In this document: piece after piece, positions 43,782 to 51,573 of the stretch
Layout: the number at the start of each line of letters is the position of its first letter
Position numbering within the stretch: position 1 is the stretch's first letter
Assembly: GCF_036689865.1 (NCBI RefSeq)
Contig: NZ_JBAHUQ010000006.1
Coordinates: forward strand, 94,751-158,750
DNA length: 64,000 nt
Reading direction: 5' to 3'
DNA from: Magnetococcus sp. PR-3
GTDB taxonomy: Bacteria > Pseudomonadota > Magnetococcia > Magnetococcales > Magnetococcaceae
Notes under the pieces: generated by a model
What the model was told of the DNA's origin: nothing
Database searches by the model: none
Seen by the model: only the letters and a program-made list of their open reading frames with translations
Program-made: the position numbers and the translations under genes

Positions 43782-45032
43782 TTATCCATCCACTGTGCTG
43801 GCAACACCCGGCTTGCGAACCAGAACCTTGTGAATACGTCGGCGGCTGGCCCGTTTGACTTCCACTTCCAGATCACCAATGTTAAAACACTCGCCCGGCA
43901 TGGGAATACGGGCAATATTGGCCAATAGCCATTGGTTTACACGGTCGGTGGGCTTGCTCTTAAGGTCCATTTTGAAATAGGCGATCACATGGCGCATCTC
44001 AGTTATGCCATCAACCTGCACTTCACCCGGTTGATTCTCCACCACAGCGGTATGCTCAGGCCCTTCGGATTCATCATAAATCTCGCCAACCACCTCTTCC
44101 AGAATATCTTCCAGCGTAAATAACCCTTGGGCCATGCCCATATCATCTACGACAACCGCCATCTTCTCTTTACGACCGCGCATGCGCTCTAACAGGTCAT
44201 CCAGGCGCTGGTTTTGGGCAATGTAGATGGGTTCATGGGCAATTTCGCGTAGTTTTTTCTGACCATCCTCATGCACCATGGCTTCCAGCACATCCCGGAC
44301 ATAAATGACCCCTTGGATCTCATCGGAATCCCCCAAGGTCAATGGAACCCGTCCATAGGGTTGGGCCAGCAGGCTTTTGGCCGCTTCGGTGACGGTCAGG
44401 TCTCCATCGGCTGTCACCATTTGGGCACGGGGCACCATAATATCTTCTGCGCAAAGATCATTAAGCTCAAACACCCGTTTGATCATGGCCTCTTCATCCG
44501 CCTCAATCGCACCTTCACGGGCACCGTGGCGGGCCATGGAGAGAAGCTCAGACTCTGTCACCATAGGTTCGTTGGCATTGGAAAAACGTTCCATGGATTG
44601 GGTGATGTGCTCCAGCAGCCAAGTCAGGGGAAAAACCAGTTTGGCAAAGAGAAACAGCGGCGGTGCTACAATCAGACCAATGGTGACCATGTTGCGGGCT
44701 GCAAAGGTTTTGGGGACGATCTCACCAAAAATGAGAATAAACAGGGTCAGGCCACCTACTGCCAAACCCGGCCCCATGTCACCGAACAGTTGGGTAGCCA
44801 GCACAGTGGCGATGGCAGAAGCACCAATATTGACCAGGTTATTACCAATCAGCAGTGTGATCAGCATACGGTCTGTGTTGCTTTTGAGTGCATGCAGAGC
44901 ACGGGCTCCACTGCGGTCTTCATGCAACAGCGCTTCTACACGGGAGTGGGAAAGAGCTGTTAAAGCGGTTTCAGAGCCAGAAAAAAAGCCCGAAAGCAAT
45001 AACATAAAAAACAGGATCAGCAATGTTTCCAC
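43782..45032 (-). CDS. CorC/HlyC-family membrane protein (CNNM-CBS)
   Basis: A 416-residue protein with a GTG start. CNNM/DUF21 transmembrane domain ~1-190 (FFSGSETALTALSHSRVEAL, LLIGNNLVNIGASAIATVLA, LIFGEIVPKTFAARN), a CBS pair ~205-330 (DIMVPRAQMVTADGDLTV, FTLEDILEEVVGEIYDE), and a C-terminal CorC/HlyC FAD-like domain ~345-410. Related proteins take part in Mg2+/Co2+ transport or resistance; 'hemolysin' labels for this family are historical. It is convergent with the LysR gene across the duplicated terminator. Long plus-strand frames inside it are shadows. Confidence 0.92.
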   Translation of the reverse strand: METLLILFFMLLLSGFFSGSETALTALSHSRVEALLHEDRSGARALHALKSNTDRMLITLLIGNNLVNIGASAIATVLATQLFGDMGPGLAVGGLTLFILIFGEIVPKTFAARNMVTIGLIVAPPLFLFAKLVFPLTWLLEHITQSMERFSNANEPMVTESELLSMARHGAREGAIEADEEAMIKRVFELNDLCAEDIMVPRAQMVTADGDLTVTEAAKSLLAQPYGRVPLTLGDSDEIQGVIYVRDVLEAMVHEDGQKKLREIAHEPIYIAQNQRLDDLLERMRGRKEKMAVVVDDMGMAQGLFTLEDILEEVVGEIYDESEGPEHTAVVENQPGEVQVDGITEMRHVIAYFKMDLKSKPTDRVNQWLLANIARIPMPGECFNIGDLEVEVKRASRRRIHKVLVRKPGVASTVDG

Positions 45033-45277
45033 AGTGGGCCTAAACTTTCAGATCTATCTATTCCATACGGATATAACGTGGTCTAGTTCCATGTCACACC
45101 CATGTAGGATCAAACGTTCCACAGTATCCATCGACAAAATATCTATGGTTACATGACGGTTAAAGGGTTTTTGCCGCATCTGCTACGCAACCCTTAAAAA
45201 GAAGAAGTATACGCCAAGAGCCCTTCTTTATTCCTATGAGAAGTTGGGCGGTATGGAAGTGTACAGATCTTCCAAAA

Positions 45278-46039
45278 CTATTTAGCGGTAAGCTGATAAT
45301 AGAGCATCCCCACCATTTCGTGAAGCGCCCACTTAAATTGAGATAAATTATTGGGCAGATAAGGGAGCGGCCACACCGCAGATTTGGTCTTAAACAGTGT
45401 TGGGGCTTCGGTTACACGGATCCCTTGCTGTCTAAAGGACCAAGCCGCACGTCGCATATCTTTGGCGTGGGTAACCAAAAAAATATGGTTTAACCCCTCA
45501 CGCTTCAGAATTTTGGCGGTATTTTTGGCGTTTTCCCAGGTATTACGGCTGGTCCCTTCCCGAAACATGACAGGAATACGAAACTCTTTTTCTAAGGTTT
45601 CAGCCATGGCGTCGGCCTCAGAGCTCTCTTCACCATAGGGCATACCCCCGGCGACTAAAATTGGTCGTCCTGTCATACGGTAGAGATACGCCCCATAACG
45701 TACCCGAGACAAACCGCAGGTCGAGAGGGTGTCCTTACCGCCATACTCAGGGGCTTCGGGGTAACGGCCACACCCTAAAACAACGGTTAATTGCGCCGGA
45801 TCGTTCGGGGCTGTTTTTGGGGTCAGGGCCACGGTGTGGGATTCCAGGTGGCGGACCATCATTTCCGAAATCCAGGGGGCGCTCTGTATATAAAGTGCCA
45901 GGATCGCCACCATCAAGGTAAACTTTGCCAGCCTGGGCCATCTATTAATTAACAGGTAGGCCAACACCATCAGGATCAGCAGATTACCTGGTGGGAAGAT
46001 TAAAGATTTGATCAAGCTGTTAAACAGTGGTGAAGTCAC
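45278..46039 (-). CDS. DUF218 protein (YdcF/ElyC/SanA-like)
   Basis: A 253-residue membrane protein: two N-terminal TM helices (~12-30 and ~35-55), then a periplasmic DUF218 domain ~80-235 (LTVVLGCGRY, YLYRMTGRPILVAGG, FREGTSRNTWENAKN with the conserved Ser-Arg-x-Thr-x-Glu-Asn-Ala, FLVTHAKDMRRAAWSF). ElyC and SanA homologs affect envelope integrity and lipid carrier metabolism; the reaction is not settled. Its start overlaps the xerC stop by 4 bp, so it is translated from the DUF484-xerC transcript. Confidence 0.88.
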   Translation of the reverse strand: MTSPLFNSLIKSLIFPPGNLLILMVLAYLLINRWPRLAKFTLMVAILALYIQSAPWISEMMVRHLESHTVALTPKTAPNDPAQLTVVLGCGRYPEAPEYGGKDTLSTCGLSRVRYGAYLYRMTGRPILVAGGMPYGEESSEADAMAETLEKEFRIPVMFREGTSRNTWENAKNTAKILKREGLNHIFLVTHAKDMRRAAWSFRQQGIRVTEAPTLFKTKSAVWPLPYLPNNLSQFKWALHEMVGMLYYQLTAK

Positions 46040-47043
46040 GATGGTTCTTTACGAAAAGTTGGGGTGGTGCTGGGTCGGGGTGTACGACGTTGGGCCCGGG
46101 GATGCGCGGCATCATACACCTTAGCCAGGGCTTGCATATCAAGATGGGTATATTTTTGAGTTGCCGACAGGCTGGCATGGCCCATCATCTCCTGAATGGC
46201 GCGTAGATCGGCCCCAGCTTGGAGCAGGTGGGTGGCAAAAGCGTGGCGCAGGGCGTGGGGGGTAACACTGTCTGGCAGATCAAGCCGCTGGCGCCACTTG
46301 GCCAAAAGCCGTTGCCCTTCACGACTGTTTAAACGTTTACCTTGCTGGCCGGTAAAGACGGGTCCCATGGGGTCCATATGGGGTTTGGCTTTGGTGCGTG
46401 CCTGTAGCCAAGCTTCGATGGCCTGAATGGCATTTTGGCCCATGGGCGCCATGCGCTCTTTGCCCCCTTTACCATGTCTGACCCGTAGCTGACCAGCACT
46501 GAGGTCGACATCCGCCCGATCCAGGTTGCATGCCTCGCTAATACGTAGCCCTGCGCTGTAGAGTAGCTCCATCAGGGCGGCATCACGCAAGGTACGTAGA
46601 TTAGACCAGGCGCTTTTATCAAAATCGCTGGCCTCTGGTGCAGGGGGTAAAGGTGCACTTTGGTCCAGTAGATTGATGGTCTGTTCCACACTGGGGGCAC
46701 GGGGTAGCCGCTTAGGGGCCTTGGGGCTGGAAACAGCAGCCGCAGGGTTACCCGTCACCAACCCTTCCCGATCCATATAATTGAACCAAGCCCTTAAAGC
46801 CGCCATGCGTCGCTGCATGGTGGTCCTTGCCAACCCCTCCCGATGACCCCGCCCTAAAAAAGAGCGGATGTGGTCACTATCCACCGCCGCCAGGTTATCC
46901 GCCGTCAACGGTTCCCCTTCATAGTCGGCAAAAAAGCGTTCAAATGCCTCAAGATCGCGCCGGTACCCTTTTTCCGTATGAGGAGAAAGACGGCGCTCCT
47001 GCATCAGATGATCAAAAAAACGCTGCTGATGGGGAAGGGCCAT
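46036..47043 (-). CDS. xerC: tyrosine recombinase XerC
   Basis: A 335-residue site-specific recombinase. N-terminal core-binding SAM-like domain ~5-105 (FFDHLMQERRLSPHTEKGYRRDL), catalytic domain ~130-310 with the family residues: Arg in SAGLRISEACNL, Lys in RVRHGKGGKERM, His and Arg in PHALRHAFATHLL, His in MGHASLS and nucleophile Tyr in TQKYTHLD. With XerD it resolves chromosome dimers at dif. The DUF484-xerC order matches the yigA-xerC arrangement of other proteobacteria. A ~15-residue Pro/Arg/Thr-rich tail follows the catalytic domain. Confidence 0.94.
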   Translation of the reverse strand: MALPHQQRFFDHLMQERRLSPHTEKGYRRDLEAFERFFADYEGEPLTADNLAAVDSDHIRSFLGRGHREGLARTTMQRRMAALRAWFNYMDREGLVTGNPAAAVSSPKAPKRLPRAPSVEQTINLLDQSAPLPPAPEASDFDKSAWSNLRTLRDAALMELLYSAGLRISEACNLDRADVDLSAGQLRVRHGKGGKERMAPMGQNAIQAIEAWLQARTKAKPHMDPMGPVFTGQQGKRLNSREGQRLLAKWRQRLDLPDSVTPHALRHAFATHLLQAGADLRAIQEMMGHASLSATQKYTHLDMQALAKVYDAAHPRAQRRTPRPSTTPTFRKEPS

Positions 47044-47047
47044 GGCG

Positions 47048-47827
47048 TCAGTTGGCCTCCAGGGTACGCTCCAGAATTAAGACAAAGATATCGGTCATAT
47101 CCTGTAGTAGATCGGTGGAGTAACCCGGTAGAAAACGGTTGGGGGTTTCACCACCCAGGTTTAAGGAGGCGATCGGCTCAGGCTTTGGGCCTTCCTCTGT
47201 GAGCAGATCCAAGGGGGGGGTGAATATGGGGATCAGCGCATCACTTTTAATCTGTTCAGCCTGCAGACCAAAGAAGGGCGTACGATCCCCCCCTTCACGG
47301 CCCACACGGATCACCGAATGGCTGCTGTTGCCTAAAATGCTCTGTAACTGGGCATGATCCAAGAGATTAACCCGCCCGCTTAAAGCACCCGCCAATGCAG
47401 GGTCACTTTGCATGGCATGGCGTAACGGTAACATGGCCGGTGCTGTATCGCTTATGGTAAGGGCAACACGGTAGATCTTGAAGGTATCTTCCAAGGCATC
47501 GCAGAACCGGTTGATTAGGCTGGCTACATCACGGCCCATCTCCACCAACAAGGTTTTTTGGATGGTATGAAAGGCATGGTAAATGGCATCGTTTTGACGG
47601 ATGCGCTCCATGATCTGATCCATATGTTCCTGGATCCGGCTATTCTCTTGGTGCAGTTTGTTAAGCTGACTAGCCTCCAAGCTAAGAACCCGCCCCGATG
47701 CGTTGATGGCCGCGGGCAGCAGATCCTCATTGCTGTTAAAAAACGATGGGTTGGCCAGTAGGTAGTCACGTACCTGTTTTTCAGTCAGTGGCCCGTCGAT
47801 TATTGGTTGGATTGCGGCTTCATTCAT
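47048..47827 (-). CDS. DUF484 family protein (YigA-like, GAF-type fold)
   Basis: A 259-residue protein from ATG 47827 (MNEAAIQPII). N-terminal helical part with VRDYLLANPSFF, the DUF484 signature, then a coiled coil (~50-90) and a GAF-like domain (~100-255, including SLINRFCDALEDTF and PIASLNLGGETPNRFLPGYSTDLL). Function unknown; it is nearly always next to xerC, as here (4-bp gap), suggesting a connected role. Confidence 0.88.
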   Translation of the reverse strand: MNEAAIQPIIDGPLTEKQVRDYLLANPSFFNSNEDLLPAAINASGRVLSLEASQLNKLHQENSRIQEHMDQIMERIRQNDAIYHAFHTIQKTLLVEMGRDVASLINRFCDALEDTFKIYRVALTISDTAPAMLPLRHAMQSDPALAGALSGRVNLLDHAQLQSILGNSSHSVIRVGREGGDRTPFFGLQAEQIKSDALIPIFTPPLDLLTEEGPKPEPIASLNLGGETPNRFLPGYSTDLLQDMTDIFVLILERTLEAN

Positions 47828-47939
47828 AATCATCTCTATCTGGCTGCATTGGGTCTGGCACGGTTACCCCAAATATGGTACGCCATGCTCATTTGCTTAA
47901 CCCCGATTTGGATTGACGTTGCTGCGTTACACTTCTATT

Positions 47940-47969
47940 ATTATTAGATAAAGCTAAAAAGCTAATAAT
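47940..47969. promoter_or_regulatory. inverted repeat ATTATTAG / CTAATAAT, candidate ArsR operator
   Basis: Perfect 8-bp arms (47940-47947, 47962-47969) separated by 14 bp, ending 56 bp before the ArsR start. AT-rich dyads of this kind are usual autoregulatory sites for ArsR/SmtB repressors. Confidence 0.55.
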
Positions 47970-48025
47970 GACATAACTGAGGTCGGCAGGTCTCATGCCA
48001 GACCCATCAAACTTTGAGGTGATGC

Positions 48026-48346
48026 GTGGGTTGCGATTTTGATGAAAACAATGTTGAAAAGGTCGCCCGATGCATGAAGGCGCTGGCTCATCCCCTGCGT
48101 CTTAAGGTCATTGTTGCTCTGAACGAAAAAGAGCTCTCGGTGCAAGAGTTGGTTGAATCGGTAGGAACGACTCAATCCAATGTTTCTCAGCACCTGACCA
48201 TCATGCGGGACAAAAATATTCTCTCTTCCCGGCGGGTGGCCAATCAGGTCTTCTACCGGGTTGGGGACTGCAAGGTGTTGGATCTGGTCTCTTTGACCAA
48301 GAAAATTTTCTGTCAAGAAGAGGAAGAGGCCGCTGCCAAAAAATAG
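48026..48346 (+). CDS. ArsR/SmtB-family repressor
   Basis: A 106-residue protein with a GTG start (GAGGTG upstream). Winged helix ~12-90: CMKALAHPLRLKVIVAL, ELSVQELVESVGTTQSNVSQHLTIM with the recognition helix, ILSSRRVANQVFYRV wing. It lacks the ELCVC metal site of ArsR/SmtB, but has Cys at 4-6, ~17, ~85 and ~97, flanking both dimer-interface helices. That pattern would allow thiol, persulfide or metal sensing. Rhodanese and thioredoxin genes follow, favouring a sulfur/redox role, but this is inference. Own terminator at 48415. Confidence 0.88.
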   Translation: MGCDFDENNVEKVARCMKALAHPLRLKVIVALNEKELSVQELVESVGTTQSNVSQHLTIMRDKNILSSRRVANQVFYRVGDCKVLDLVSLTKKIFCQEEEEAAAKK

Positions 48347-48414
48347 GGCCAAGGCTTTTTTTACACACACTCTTCCAATGGAAAGACCCAATACCCCCAA
48401 CTGTGCGACACAAC

Positions 48415-48456
48415 AAAACCACCAGGATTGGCCTTTGGCTTGATCCTGGCGGTTTT
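48415..48456 (+). terminator. terminator after ArsR gene
   Basis: A 14-bp stem AAAACCACCAGGAT / ATCCTGGCGGTTTT with one mismatch, 14-base loop, ending in TTTT. Confidence 0.75.
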
Positions 48457-48503
48457 GTGCGTGCGCATGTTTCCAGCCACGACTACCACGGATCGAAAAA
48501 ACC

Positions 48504-48923
48504 ATGAGTTGGTTGCAAGACAATTGGGTAACCCTGTTAATGGTTCTCATCTTGATGGGGATGCTCTTTAAAGGCCCCATCCTAGCCAAAATTTATAACA
48601 TCATGAACATCACGCCCCACGATCTGGTTAAGATGATGGGTGGCAAACAGCCCCCATTAATCATCGATGTACGTTCCAGCGCAGAGTTCAACAGTGATGG
48701 CCGTATTGATCAGGCCGTTTTGGTTCCTCTGAATGAGGTAAGCCGCCGCGCCCCAGATATGGTTAAGCAATATCCGGGCCGGGAAATTGCGGTTATTTGT
48801 CGTAGTGGTAACCGCTCCATGATGGGCTCTGTAGGCTTTAAAAAAGCGGGCTTTGAGACGGTTTATAACGTCACCGGTGGTATGATCAACTGGCAAGCTC
48901 AAGGCTATAAAGTCCGAAAGTAG
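48504..48923 (+). CDS. membrane-anchored rhodanese-like protein
   Basis: A 139-residue protein: an N-terminal TM helix (~9-27) and one rhodanese domain ~38-138 (LIIDVRSSAEFNSDGRIDQA, active loop ICRSGNRSM with catalytic Cys, GFETVYNVTGGMINWQ). Transfers sulfane sulfur to thiol or cyanide acceptors; the CRSGNRS loop is a thiosulfate-sulfurtransferase-type loop. The domain faces periplasm or cytoplasm depending on helix orientation, which is not clear from charges. Flanked by an ArsR repressor and thioredoxin 2, each with its own terminator or gap. Confidence 0.9.
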   Translation: MSWLQDNWVTLLMVLILMGMLFKGPILAKIYNIMNITPHDLVKMMGGKQPPLIIDVRSSAEFNSDGRIDQAVLVPLNEVSRRAPDMVKQYPGREIAVICRSGNRSMMGSVGFKKAGFETVYNVTGGMINWQAQGYKVRK

Positions 48924-48957
48924 GCAGAAAATCCTGCCGAGTAGCGGTATCTATAAG

Positions 48958-49002
48958 AGCCCCCGTTCAGGTTGGAAGCATCCACCCAACGGGGGCTTTT
49001 TT
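48958..49002 (+). terminator. terminator after rhodanese gene
   Basis: Perfect 10-bp stem AGCCCCCGTT / AACGGGGGCT, 20-base loop, then TTTTT. Confidence 0.9.
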
Positions 49003-49142
49003 ACACCAGCTGCGGTGACACTTTTGAAAAATCAAAAAATTAAGCGCACTTTTCTGCCTTTTTATCACTTGAAAAAAGTGGCCCATTACCTTCATCTATG
49101 AGATAGAAACTTTTTAATGACCTTATCTCAGGAAACGCCTTT

Positions 49143-49595
49143 ATGAGCGAACCTCTCATCGCCAACTGCACCAGTTGTGGTGCTGGAAACCGAATTCCTA
49201 CCACCAAAGCTGGTTTTAATGCCCGCTGTGGAAAATGTGGGGAGCCTTTAAGCCGAGTTGGCCCTGATTTTCCCATTACCGTGGGTGAAACGGAGTTCCA
49301 TGATGAAGTTCTACGCTCACCTATGCCGGTTCTGGTCGATTTTTGGGCCCCCTGGTGTGGACCTTGCCGTCAGATGTCCCCTTTGCTGGCCGATTATGCC
49401 CGTGAAATGATGGGACGTATGAAAATTGTTAAGGTCAATACCGACGAAAATCGTATTTTGGCCAATCAGTTTAATATTCGCTCCATCCCCACCCTAATGC
49501 TGTTTGACCATGGTCAGCTAAAGGATCAGATGTCAGGTTCCATGACCCTGCCTGCGTTACGGGATTGGGTGGAACGTATTTTGGAGGTGCCGTAA
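49143..49595 (+). CDS. trxC: thioredoxin 2
   Basis: A 150-residue protein with the two features of TrxC: an N-terminal zinc ribbon (CTSCGAGNRIP and CGKCGEPL, four Cys) and a thioredoxin fold with FWAPWCGPCRQMSP active site (Trp-Cys-Gly-Pro-Cys) and cis-Pro segment RSIPTLMLF. Reduces protein disulfides in the cytoplasm and is often induced by oxidative stress. Its TAA overlaps the next gene's ATG by one base, so the methyltransferase is co-translated. Confidence 0.95.
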   Translation: MSEPLIANCTSCGAGNRIPTTKAGFNARCGKCGEPLSRVGPDFPITVGETEFHDEVLRSPMPVLVDFWAPWCGPCRQMSPLLADYAREMMGRMKIVKVNTDENRILANQFNIRSIPTLMLFDHGQLKDQMSGSMTLPALRDWVERILEVP

Positions 49596-50215
49596 TGGGC
49601 CATCATCATCACCCCAAGCATCGCTTTGATCCTAAAAAAGCGGAACGTCTGCTGGATCCTTCCCGTCGTGGTATTGATGATGCCCCGGCTCTGGTGCAAC
49701 AGATGGGCATTACCCCAGGTATGCAGTTGGTGGATCTTGGCTGTGGCGCAGGTTTTTTTACTCCGGCTTTATTGGAGGGTGTGGGGCCTGAAGGATCGGT
49801 TATGGCGGTGGAGTTACAGCAAGAGGTGCTGGATTTCTTTCGCAAACATATGGGGCACCACCCCAACCTGAACGATCATTGTGCCGACCTGGTTCAAACC
49901 GGGCTGGAAGCCGCGCAGTATGATGGGGTGTTTATCGCTTTTACCCTGCACGAAGTAACGGTGGCGGATGCCTTGCTGGAGATCAAACGGCTCCTTAAAC
50001 CCGGTGGTGTTTTAATGGCCCTGGATTGGGGGAAGTTTGCGCCGTGTCCTCAACGTCCGGATGGCAAAAAGATGGGGCCTCCTGAGGATCACCGCCTGTT
50101 GATTGATACCCTGCGTGGTCAGTTGGCTGAAGCGGGTTTGGTAGAGGTTGCAGATGGCGAGCGGGTAGGGGGGTGTCAATACTGGATCTGTGCCCGTAAA
50201 CCGGAAGGAGCGTAA
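49595..50215 (+). CDS. class I SAM-dependent methyltransferase with His-rich N-terminus
   Basis: A 206-residue protein from ATG 49595 (TAATG overlap with trxC). SAM motif I VDLGCGAGFFTPALL, then MAVELQQEVLDF, and the UbiE/arsenite-methyltransferase-like ALDWGKFAPCPQRPDGKKMGPPEDHRL. The first residues MGHHHHPKHRFDP contain a natural run of four His, which could bind metal. Substrate unknown; coupling to trxC may suggest a thiol- or metalloid-related role. Followed 3 bp later by the CYTH gene. Confidence 0.88.
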   Translation: MGHHHHPKHRFDPKKAERLLDPSRRGIDDAPALVQQMGITPGMQLVDLGCGAGFFTPALLEGVGPEGSVMAVELQQEVLDFFRKHMGHHPNLNDHCADLVQTGLEAAQYDGVFIAFTLHEVTVADALLEIKRLLKPGGVLMALDWGKFAPCPQRPDGKKMGPPEDHRLLIDTLRGQLAEAGLVEVADGERVGGCQYWICARKPEGA

Positions 50216-50218
50216 ACC

Positions 50219-50854
50219 ATGGCTCTGGAGTTAGAGATTAAACTCACGGCTCCAGATTATGCGACGCTGGATGCTGTCCTGCAGGATCCCGCCATTGCTG
50301 CTCTGGCGGCCCCCCCCGTGCGGGTGGATTATCGGGCAACATACTATGATACGGCAGCGCATATTCTGCTACACAACCATTTGGCCTTTCGGTCTCGTCC
50401 TGAAGGGGATGGGCGCTGGCGGGCTGCGGTTAAGGGTTTTGGTGGTGTGGTTAATGGTGTTTCCCGCCGCGAGGAGTGGGAGGGCTTTTTGCCCCATAAC
50501 CCTCAAAACCTAGAAGATTTTCCCCCAGGTGAAATGCGGGAAGCCTTGGACCATCTACGTGTTCAAGCTCCTCAAGCGGTGTTGCAACCCCTCATGGTGA
50601 CAGATTTTGAACGTCGGGCGGTCCATTTAACCTTTCCCTGTGGTACCGAAGCAGAGATGGCCCTGGATCGTGGCCAGGTTGAAGCGGGGGGTAAAGAACA
50701 AGGGCTGTGTGAAGTGGAGCTGGAACTGCTCCAGGGTGAGTTGGCACCCATTGAAGCCTTGGCTGAAACCTTGAAAGCGCGACACCCTCTGGTCCCCTCA
50801 CCCCACTCTAAATTTGCCATTGGCCTGATCTTACTGGGTATGTTGGAAAGATAA
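50219..50854 (+). CDS. CYTH-domain protein (triphosphatase / class IV adenylate cyclase fold)
   Basis: A 211-residue CYTH protein. The hallmark ExExK is ELEIKL at residues 4-9; YYDTAAHILLHNHLAFRSR, WRAAVKG, TDFERRAVHL, and EVELELL complete the tunnel-fold pattern of inorganic triphosphatases (YgiF-like) and AC2-type cyclases. No CHAD domain is attached. Hydrolysis of tripolyphosphate or ATP-derived triphosphate in the cytoplasm is more likely than cAMP synthesis, but both remain possible; the latter would be relevant to the cNMP-domain enzyme at 11350. Confidence 0.9.
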   Translation: MALELEIKLTAPDYATLDAVLQDPAIAALAAPPVRVDYRATYYDTAAHILLHNHLAFRSRPEGDGRWRAAVKGFGGVVNGVSRREEWEGFLPHNPQNLEDFPPGEMREALDHLRVQAPQAVLQPLMVTDFERRAVHLTFPCGTEAEMALDRGQVEAGGKEQGLCEVELELLQGELAPIEALAETLKARHPLVPSPHSKFAIGLILLGMLER

Positions 50855-51165
50855 TCGGCGTGGAGCTGGCCAGGGTTTCAACACCCCAAAGCGGTCTGCT
50901 CGGCACAGATGTGGAGACACCTTGCCCTGTCAGCACACCCCCGCTGTTCACGTAAAATCGCTGACTCACCTGGAACAGTAGATCGCTCAACCTCTTGTAG
51001 AGAGGGGTATGAATGCCATTTGGCCGGATGCCGGAACCGCGAGTTTAGCGGTTGGTGCCCCTAAGGAATCGGTTATGAAGGAGGGGTGCGCCTCTAGGGC
51101 AGGGGCCCTATCCCATACCCCTTCAACCGTGGGGCTGATCCACCGTATGTGTTGAAAGTAGAGCC
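50855..51165. other. structured intergenic region before the Lar-like gene
   Basis: A 311-bp gap with several stems: AACCGC/GCGGTT (51035-51053, loop of 7) and a two-tier hairpin at 51082-51122, listed separately. It could contain a leader RNA or small RNA; it matches no riboswitch I can name. Confidence 0.45.
51082..51122 (+). ncRNA. two-tier hairpin, possible structured leader
   Basis: Outer arms AGGGGT (51082-51087) and ACCCCT (51117-51122), inner stem TAGGGC / GCCCTA (51095-51110) with an AGGG loop. Located 44 bp before the start of the small zinc-ribbon gene. Not a terminator (no T-run). Confidence 0.3.
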
Positions 51166-51375
51166 ATGCATCCCTTACCCGGCTTTGAGCCCTGCCCCCT
51201 GTGTGGAACCACCGTTAAGGCGCAAGCCACCAATGCCCATGGTGCCCCCATACCCACAGGTATACACATTGCCTGCCCCACCTGCGGGTTACAGCTACCC
51301 TTGAACTGCTGCGGTGTGGAAGAGGCTCGGAAGATATGGAATACCCGCTGGCAGGATAAACCGCTTAAGCCTTAA
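51166..51375 (+). CDS. Lar-like small zinc-ribbon protein
   Basis: A 69-residue protein with two CxxC knuckles (EPCPLCGTT, IACPTCGLQ) followed by CCGVEEARKIWNTRW. This is the layout of the Lar/restriction-alleviation family, in which a C-terminal EEAxxxWNxR follows the zinc ribbon. Lar of Rac prophage modulates type I restriction, but many family members are phage or chromosomal proteins of unknown role. No restriction system is in the window. ATG 51166 is the only sensible start. A G/T-C/A hairpin (51384-51420) follows. Confidence 0.75.
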   Translation: MHPLPGFEPCPLCGTTVKAQATNAHGAPIPTGIHIACPTCGLQLPLNCCGVEEARKIWNTRWQDKPLKP

Positions 51376-51383
51376 GTGTGTCA

Positions 51384-51420
51384 TGTGTGTGCAGGGTGTG
51401 ATGTATAACCCGCACACACA
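51384..51420 (+). terminator. hairpin after Lar-like gene
   Basis: Stem TGTGTGTGC / GCACACACA plus inner GGGT/ACCC; no T-run, so termination activity is uncertain. Confidence 0.4.
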
Positions 51421-51573
51421 GCTTAGTTGGTCTGCCATAGGGGGGGTTGAATGTCACACTTACACCGCTAGCCTGATCTCTTGCGCTTAAACGATGTCTG
51501 GTCACAGGCTGGGTTACTTCCTGCCCTTTGCTTGTTTGGTCGCGCAGAAAGTGAGGGTGCCAGGCCCTGTTGG

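Larger units (their letters stand above)
43631..43795 (+). repeat. tandem duplication, copy 2
   Basis: Repeats copy 1 from TCCAAAGTGG to the true 3' end of the CorC gene. The coding-derived first ~70 bp differ at many positions but keep the LysR frame (ends KKMVSVID-stop against KNMVSVID-stop). The ~65 bp from the stop through the hairpin are essentially identical. Confidence 0.85.

Noticed and set aside
43412..43928. Plus frames across the duplicated LysR/CorC boundary
   Set aside because: They are out-of-frame readings through the repeat; only the detached LysR tail is in a meaningful frame.
44271..45156. Two long plus-strand frames opposite the CorC gene
   Set aside because: The minus strand encodes a complete CNNM-CBS-CorC protein; these frames have no family content.
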